Source of the DNA: CAVRXZ01 sp963773035
Lineage (GTDB): Bacteria; Acidobacteriota; Vicinamibacteria; Vicinamibacterales; CAVVIG01
Length of the DNA stretch: 64,000 bases
Reading direction: 5' to 3'
NCBI GenBank assembly: GCA_963773035.1
Contig: CAVYZX010000010.1
Span: forward strand, 1-64,000
Part shown: in pieces, positions 59,366 through 64,000 of the stretch
How the letters are laid out: every line of letters starts with the position of its first letter
Numbering within the stretch: the stretch's first letter is position 1
The notes under the pieces: model-generated
What the model was told of the DNA's origin: nothing
The model's database searches: none
The model's input: the letters and a program-made list of their open reading frames with translations, nothing else
Program-made: the position numbers and the translations under genes

Positions 59366-60580
59366 ATGACAACGGAAGTCGCCGACGTTCAATCATTGGA
59401 AGCCCGGCATGTCCTGCAGACGTACCGCCGATCGCCTATCACGTTCATTCGAGGCGAAGGTGTGCGCCTATACGACTCTGAAGGGCGTGAATACCTGGAC
59501 CTTCTTTCCGGCATCGGCGTCGCCTCACTCGGACATGCCAATCAGGCGCTTTCGCGGGCAATCGCCGAGCAGGCCCAAACGCTGATCCACACGTCAAATC
59601 TCTTCTTTCATCCGCTTCAGGGACAACTCGCCGAACGCCTGGCCAATCTGTCGGGTCTGCCTCGGGCGTTCTTCTGCAACAGCGGAACGGAGGCTGTCGA
59701 AGCGTGCCTGAAGTTTGCCCGCCGATATTGGTACACCCGCGGCGAGCCAAGGCCGGAGATCGTCGCGCTGGAAGAGTCCTTTCACGGCCGTACGTTTGGA
59801 TCGCTGTCCGTGACGTCGGACGAGCACTATCGCACGCCTTTCGAGCCTCTGCTCTCGGGCGTCCGCTTCGTGCCGGCGAACGATGCGAATGCGCTTCGAG
59901 AAGCCGTCTCCACGTCTACGGCGGCAATCATCGTGGAACCGATTCAGGGGGAAGGCGGGGTTCGGCCACTGACGCCGGCTTTCGGCGCGGCAATCATGGA
60001 AGCATGTCACCGAACCGGCGCTTTGTTGATTGCCGATGAGGTGCAGTCCGGCCTGGGAAGGACCGGGGTTCCGTTTTACTCTTCAACCCTCGAGCTGAAG
60101 CCTCATCTCGTATCGCTCGGTAAAGCGCTCGGGGGCGGTGTCCCGATTGGTGCCGCACTCATCAGCGAAGAGGTTGCTCGAACGATCTCCTTTGGCGACC
60201 ACGGCAGTACGTACGGAGGCAACCTGCTCGCCTGTCGTGCGGCTTTGTGCGTGCTCGAGCAGCTGGTCGATGGCGGATTGATCGCGCAGATTGGACGAAT
60301 CGGTCGCCACGTCGAAGAGCGGTTGCGATCCATGGCGGCCGCCCACCCCATCGTCAAGGAAGTGCGCGGAGCCGGACTGATTTGGGGACTGGACCTGAAG
60401 CGCGATGCCACGCCAGTGGTTCCGGCCGCCCTGTCTCGAGGCGTCGTCGTCAATCGCACAGCGGGAACCGTGGTCCGACTTCTCCCGCCGCTCGTCATCA
60501 CGAGCGACGACATCGACGAAGGACTCGCACGGCTTGATGCGGCGCTTACCGTCGTCGAAGCAGACGGAGGCCAGCTCTGA
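59366..60580 (+). CDS. argD: Acetylornithine aminotransferase
   Basis: I choose ATG 59366 (MTTEVADVQSLEARHVLQTY), preceded by GTTGAGG, over the in-frame TTG 59351. The product is 404 residues, class III PLP aminotransferase: FFCNSGTEAVEACLKFARRY, EESFHGRTFGSLSVTSDEHY, IADEVQSGLGRTG and the PLP lysine in VSLGKALGGGVPIGAALISE. It uses glutamate to form N-acetylornithine. Its last codons contain the ribosome-binding site of argJ. Confidence 0.96.
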   Translation: MTTEVADVQSLEARHVLQTYRRSPITFIRGEGVRLYDSEGREYLDLLSGIGVASLGHANQALSRAIAEQAQTLIHTSNLFFHPLQGQLAERLANLSGLPRAFFCNSGTEAVEACLKFARRYWYTRGEPRPEIVALEESFHGRTFGSLSVTSDEHYRTPFEPLLSGVRFVPANDANALREAVSTSTAAIIVEPIQGEGGVRPLTPAFGAAIMEACHRTGALLIADEVQSGLGRTGVPFYSSTLELKPHLVSLGKALGGGVPIGAALISEEVARTISFGDHGSTYGGNLLACRAALCVLEQLVDGGLIAQIGRIGRHVEERLRSMAAAHPIVKEVRGAGLIWGLDLKRDATPVVPAALSRGVVVNRTAGTVVRLLPPLVITSDDIDEGLARLDAALTVVEADGGQL

Positions 60581-61806
60581 CCAGCGTAACCCTCCGAGGC
60601 GGCGTCACGACACCGCAGGGATTTCGAGCGGCTGGCGTTAGCGTAGGTATCAAGCGAAGCGACGGCAACTCGAACGCGCAGAGTGCGCCGCTCGACCTCG
60701 CACTTCTCGTTTCAGATGTCCCGGCGACGGCGGCCGCAGTGTTCACCACAAACCTCGTGCAGGCGGCGCCCGTCGTAGTGTCCCGGGAGCATCTGGCCCG
60801 TTCGCACGGCTCGGCGCGGGCTATCGTCATCAACAGCGGCTGTGCGAATGCGTGCACGGGCGACGAAGGGATGAACGTCGCGCGCGAGATGGCGGCTGAA
60901 ACAGCCCGTGTGGTCGGCTGTCCTACCGAGCAGGTGCTCGTTGCCTCCACTGGGGTCATCGGCGTGTCGCTCCCAATCGCAAGGATCAGGGCGGGACTGC
61001 CGGTTGCCGCTGCGGCGCTCGGCGCCGATCAAGGAGCGGCGGCCGCTCGCGCGATCATGACGACGGATCCATTTCCCAAGGAAGCATCGGCGCAATTGAC
61101 AATCGGAGGTCGAACGATCGGCATCGGGGGCATGGCCAAGGGTTCCGGCATGATCGAGCCGATGCTGGCCACGATGCTCGGCTTCATCACCACCGATGCT
61201 TCGGTCCCCCAGCCACTCTTGGACCGCGCACTTCGCGAAACCGTGCACGACACGTTCAACGCTATCACAGTCGACGGCGAGTGCTCGACGAACGATTGTG
61301 TGATGCTGCTCGCTAACGGAGTTTCCGGCGCCACGGTCGACGACTCGAGCTATTCAGCGTTCGTCGGCGCCCTGCGAAGAGTCTGCCGCGAGCTTGCGAT
61401 CGGGATCGTTCGCGGCGGCGAAGGCGCGACCAAGCTTGTGACCGTCACGGTGACCGGTGCGGCATCGCCGGAGGATGCCCGACGTGCAGCCAAGGCGATC
61501 GGCAACTCGCCGCTCGTGAAGACGGCAATTCATGGTGGCGATCCCAATTGGGGCCGGCTGATTGCCGTCGCCGGCCGGGCTGGCGTCGCTTTCAATCTCT
61601 CGAGAGCGGCGGTCATCATCGGCTCGACAGTACTGTTCAAGGATGGGCAGCCGCACGACGAGGCTGCGCCGCAGGCGGCGGACTACTTGAGACGCAATGA
61701 AATCGACGTGTCGGTGGACCTCGGCGCCGGGAACGCAACGTCGACAGTCTGGACGTGCGATTTCAGCGCCGAGTACGTGCGCATCAACGCCGATTACCGT
61801 ACGTAG
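60577..61806 (+). CDS. argJ: Bifunctional ornithine acetyltransferase/N-acetylglutamate synthase, CTG start
   Basis: The family N-terminus (VTLRGGVTTPQGFRAAGVSV, GIKRSDG) is in frame only if translation begins near 60577. No ATG, GTG or TTG occurs in this frame between the upstream stop (60535) and a GTG at 60739 that would cut off about 54 conserved residues. CTG at 60577 overlaps the argD stop (CTGA) and has GGAGG (60566-60570) six bases upstream. Length is then 409, normal for ArgJ. Motifs are INSGCANACTGDEGMNVARE, the autocleavage Thr in MLATMLGFITTDA and HGGDPNWGRLIAVAGRAG. It recycles the acetyl group, so argE and a separate argA are not strictly required. Confidence 0.9.
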   Translation: MTSVTLRGGVTTPQGFRAAGVSVGIKRSDGNSNAQSAPLDLALLVSDVPATAAAVFTTNLVQAAPVVVSREHLARSHGSARAIVINSGCANACTGDEGMNVAREMAAETARVVGCPTEQVLVASTGVIGVSLPIARIRAGLPVAAAALGADQGAAAARAIMTTDPFPKEASAQLTIGGRTIGIGGMAKGSGMIEPMLATMLGFITTDASVPQPLLDRALRETVHDTFNAITVDGECSTNDCVMLLANGVSGATVDDSSYSAFVGALRRVCRELAIGIVRGGEGATKLVTVTVTGAASPEDARRAAKAIGNSPLVKTAIHGGDPNWGRLIAVAGRAGVAFNLSRAAVIIGSTVLFKDGQPHDEAAPQAADYLRRNEIDVSVDLGAGNATSTVWTCDFSAEYVRINADYRT

Positions 61807-61821
61807 TCGTTTACAGACCTT

Positions 61822-62790
61822 ATGTCAGACGCACCTGCCACGACCCGCCGTAAGGATTTTCTTTCGGTTCTCGATTTCGATGCTGCCGATCTCGAACTCT
61901 GCCTGGAGCTTGGCTCCCGCCTGAAGGCAGACCGGGTTCTGGGACTACAAGCGCCAACGGCAGCTGCCCTCAATGGCCGGTACGTCGCCATGTTGTTCGA
62001 AAAATCGTCGCTTCGAACCCGAACGACCTTCGAAGTGGCTGTGCGCGAGCTCGGCGGACGGGCTATTGGCCTGCAGCCGGACGTTGCACTCGGACAACGC
62101 GAACCGGTTGCCGACATTGCTCGAAGTCTCGAACGGTGGGTTGATGCGGTGGTCATCCGTACGTTCTCGCACCGTGCATTGGAGCAGTTCGCAAGCTACG
62201 CCTGCGCCATGCACGTCATCAACGCACTCACCGACGATGAGCATCCCTGCCAGGTCGTCGCTGATATGTTGACACTGCGCGAACGATGGGGCACGCTGCG
62301 CGGGCGAACCATTGCATTTGTCGGCGACGGGAACAACGTCGCGACGTCGTTGGCATACGCGGCTGCAAGCCTCGGTGTTCACCTCCATGTCGCCAGCCCG
62401 GATGGATATCAGCTTCCGCACACCGTGGTGCAACAGTCAACGCATGCCGCCCGGTATGGCGCCAGGCTCCGACTATTCAGCGAGCCATCCGACGCCGTAG
62501 CCGGCGTCGATGCCGTTTACACCGATACGTGGACGTCCATGGGCAAAGAGCCAGAAGCCGAGTCCCGTCGCGCGGCCTTTGCCGGCTACCAGGTCACTGA
62601 GGACTTGATGTCGCTGGCCAAGCCGGAAGCGTTTTTTATGCACTGCCTGCCGGCCCATCAGGGAGAAGAGGTGACACCGGAAGTATTCGAGTCTCCGGCC
62701 TCGATTGTGTTCGAGCAGGCAGAAAATCGACTGCACGGCCAGAAGGCGCTGCTGTTGATGTTGCTTGCACCCCAGTCGGCCTCGCTGTGA
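61822..62790 (+). CDS. argF: Ornithine carbamoyltransferase
   Basis: This 322-residue enzyme carries the carbamoyl-phosphate loop (FEKSSLRTRTTFEVAVRELG), the HPCQ motif (DDEHPCQVVADMLTLRER), GDGNNVATSLAYAAA and the ornithine loop HCLPAHQGEEVTPEVFE. The HCLP cysteine and the SMG region (YTDTWTSMGKE) identify the ornithine, rather than the N-acetylornithine, enzyme. It makes citrulline for argG. It is the last arg gene; the ligase gene follows after 28 bases. Confidence 0.95.
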   Translation: MSDAPATTRRKDFLSVLDFDAADLELCLELGSRLKADRVLGLQAPTAAALNGRYVAMLFEKSSLRTRTTFEVAVRELGGRAIGLQPDVALGQREPVADIARSLERWVDAVVIRTFSHRALEQFASYACAMHVINALTDDEHPCQVVADMLTLRERWGTLRGRTIAFVGDGNNVATSLAYAAASLGVHLHVASPDGYQLPHTVVQQSTHAARYGARLRLFSEPSDAVAGVDAVYTDTWTSMGKEPEAESRRAAFAGYQVTEDLMSLAKPEAFFMHCLPAHQGEEVTPEVFESPASIVFEQAENRLHGQKALLLMLLAPQSASL

Positions 62791-62818
62791 AACCGAGACT
62801 CCAGGTTGTCGGACTCCG

Positions 62819-64000
62819 TTGAACCCGCGCAATCCCCTTGCGCCCTGGCTTGATCATTACGACACGGGTGTGCCAGCGACGCTGGCGCCATACCCCAACC
62901 GGATCCTGGTCGACTATCTCAACGATTTCGCACGCGACCGACCGGATCGACCAGCCATCCTGTTCAAGGGCACCACGATCACTTACGAAGGTCTCGAACG
63001 ACTGAGTGACGCCTGCGCTTCCGCGTTCACCGAATTGGGAGTCCGGCCGGGCGACCGTATTGCGCTCCTCCTCCCCAATTGCCCTCAGTTCCTGATCGCC
63101 CAGTTCGCGGCCTGGAAGGTTGGAGCGATCGTTGCGCCTCTGAATCCAACCTACACGGAACGGGAGCTCGAGGGGCCGCTTCGAGACCACGGCATCGAAA
63201 CGATCGTCGTGCTGACGCGCTTCTATCAGCAGGTGAAGCATCTTCAGGCCCGAACTCCTCTCACGAGAGTCATCGCCACCAATATCAAGGAGTATTTCCC
63301 GGCTGCGTTGCGGTTTCTTTTCACAATCGCGCGTGAAAAGCGCGACGGTCATCGCGTCGCCGTCGCCGCAGGCGACCACGAACTCTCTCGTCTGCTGCAG
63401 ATCCACCAAGGCCGTCGCCCAACGCGCAGGCAGGTCTCGCCAGACGATCCGGCGGTGCTGCTGATGAGCGGCGGGACCACCGGCACACCGAAAGGCGCCG
63501 TTGGGAAGCATGCGGCCTACGTATTGACCGGCCTGCAGGTCAAGGCCTGGATGGAGTCGGTGATGGGACCGACCGACGTCATCTTCGCCCCCTTGCCGCT
63601 CTTCCATGTTTATGCCAACGTGGGCATCCAGGGATTGGCAATGGTCAACGGCAATCCACTCGCCCTCGTGCCCAATCCTCGCGACTTGCCGGATCTCCTG
63701 GCCACCATTCGACGCGTCAAACCCGCGTTCTTCAATGGCGTGCCGACGTTGTACATCGCGCTCCTCAATCATCCTGACGTGCAGAAGGGCAAGGTGGATT
63801 TCAAGTCGATCAAGATCTGCTTCTCCGGCGCGGCGCCGCTCCTCGCAGAGACAAAACAGCGTTTCGAAGCGCTGACCGGCGGGCGCATCGTCGAAGGATA
63901 CTCGCTGACCGAAGCCATGATGGCTTTGTGCGTCAATCCGGCAGCCGGGCCTGGGAAGCTGGGCTCTGTGGGCATGCCACTTCCCGACGTTCACGTTCGC
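62819..64000 (+). CDS. Long-chain acyl-CoA ligase (AMP-binding), cut by the window end
   Basis: The frame from TTG 62819 (LNPRNPLAPWLDHYDTGVPA) runs off the right edge (394 codons seen). ANL-superfamily motifs are LMSGGTTGTPKGAVG (nucleotide loop, about 217-231), FAPLPLFHVYANVGI, and EGYSLTEAMMALCVNPAAGP (adenylate-binding). The region NKEYFPAALR-like NIKEYFPAALRFLFTIAREK is typical of FadD-type enzymes with a membrane-near segment. It activates fatty acids to CoA thioesters. No ATG start is available upstream in frame; the short frame from GTG 62787 stops at once. Confidence 0.9.
   Translation, partial: MNPRNPLAPWLDHYDTGVPATLAPYPNRILVDYLNDFARDRPDRPAILFKGTTITYEGLERLSDACASAFTELGVRPGDRIALLLPNCPQFLIAQFAAWKVGAIVAPLNPTYTERELEGPLRDHGIETIVVLTRFYQQVKHLQARTPLTRVIATNIKEYFPAALRFLFTIAREKRDGHRVAVAAGDHELSRLLQIHQGRRPTRRQVSPDDPAVLLMSGGTTGTPKGAVGKHAAYVLTGLQVKAWMESVMGPTDVIFAPLPLFHVYANVGIQGLAMVNGNPLALVPNPRDLPDLLATIRRVKPAFFNGVPTLYIALLNHPDVQKGKVDFKSIKICFSGAAPLLAETKQRFEALTGGRIVEGYSLTEAMMALCVNPAAGPGKLGSVGMPLPDVHVR

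Noticed and set aside
58157..59392. 411-codon open frame on the minus strand across argC/argB
   Set aside because: It lies antisense to two well-recognised genes and its composition (Arg/Pro-rich) is typical of GC-rich antisense frames; no motif or ribosome-binding site.
62636..63994. 452-codon open frame on the minus strand
   Set aside because: Antisense to argF and the acyl-CoA ligase, both of which show clear family motifs.

Overview
The window is GC-rich bacterial chromosome. The gene set points to Acidobacteriota, probably the Vicinamibacteria: futalosine-type menaquinone synthesis (mqnE plus menG), a PQQ-repeat protein, DUF6152 and WSGVW-type secreted proteins, a MmgE/PrpD protein, Gram-negative features (porin, periplasmic cupredoxins) and a full Isc system. 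The taxonomic call is inference from gene content; there is no rRNA here.

Layout. (1) 1-11.4 kb is a worn accessory region: frameshifted pseudogenes (PQQ-repeat protein, zinc alcohol dehydrogenase, two small secreted proteins), an IS481/IS3-like element with recognisable inverted repeats, an IS30 element inserted into the tail of an older transposase, and transposase scraps. In its middle an intact sugar or inositol ABC transporter stands divergent to a Gfo/Idh/MocA dehydrogenase. The region ends at a tRNA-Asn. (2) 11.6-25.7 kb is housekeeping: SRP RNA-dnaX-ybaB-recR, sodA, nadA with a two-hairpin leader, mqnE-yjbQ, and a cobalamin-riboswitch-controlled B12 importer. (3) 25.7-34.7 kb is an eleven-gene same-strand sulfur locus: cysM, a JAMM protease and a fused CysO-MoeZ protein (cysteine synthesis by protein thiocarboxylate), followed by iscR-iscS-iscU-iscA-hscB-hscA-fdx-iscX. 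(4) 34.7-39.1 kb holds a membrane methyltransferase, a SIMPL protein, a CoA-transferase, two unknowns and menG. (5) 39.1-45.4 kb is a metal locus around a DtxR-family regulator: Tat-exported multicopper oxidase, ZIP permease and cupredoxin on one side; porin, CuA-type cupredoxin and di-heme protein on the other. The two outer operons carry the same operator-like palindrome over the -10 region. (6) 45.5-54.2 kb has a response regulator, phosphatase, queD/queC, a PIN-like protein, a sigma-54 activator, an HD-GYP/GAF/GGDEF protein and fabI. (7) 54.2-62.8 kb is a divergent arginine locus, argR-argG-argH against argC-argB-argD-argJ-argF, where argJ appears to start at CTG. (8) The window ends inside an acyl-CoA ligase.

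The best candidates for new biology are the DtxR metal regulon with its shared TTTTGATWASTCAAA box and nearly leaderless promoters, and the CysO-MoeZ fusion whose Gly-Gly is buried inside the polypeptide next to a JAMM protease. Several promoters (argC, the porin, the multicopper oxidase, dtxR) place the -10 element so close to the start codon that leaderless or nearly leaderless mRNAs are predicted.
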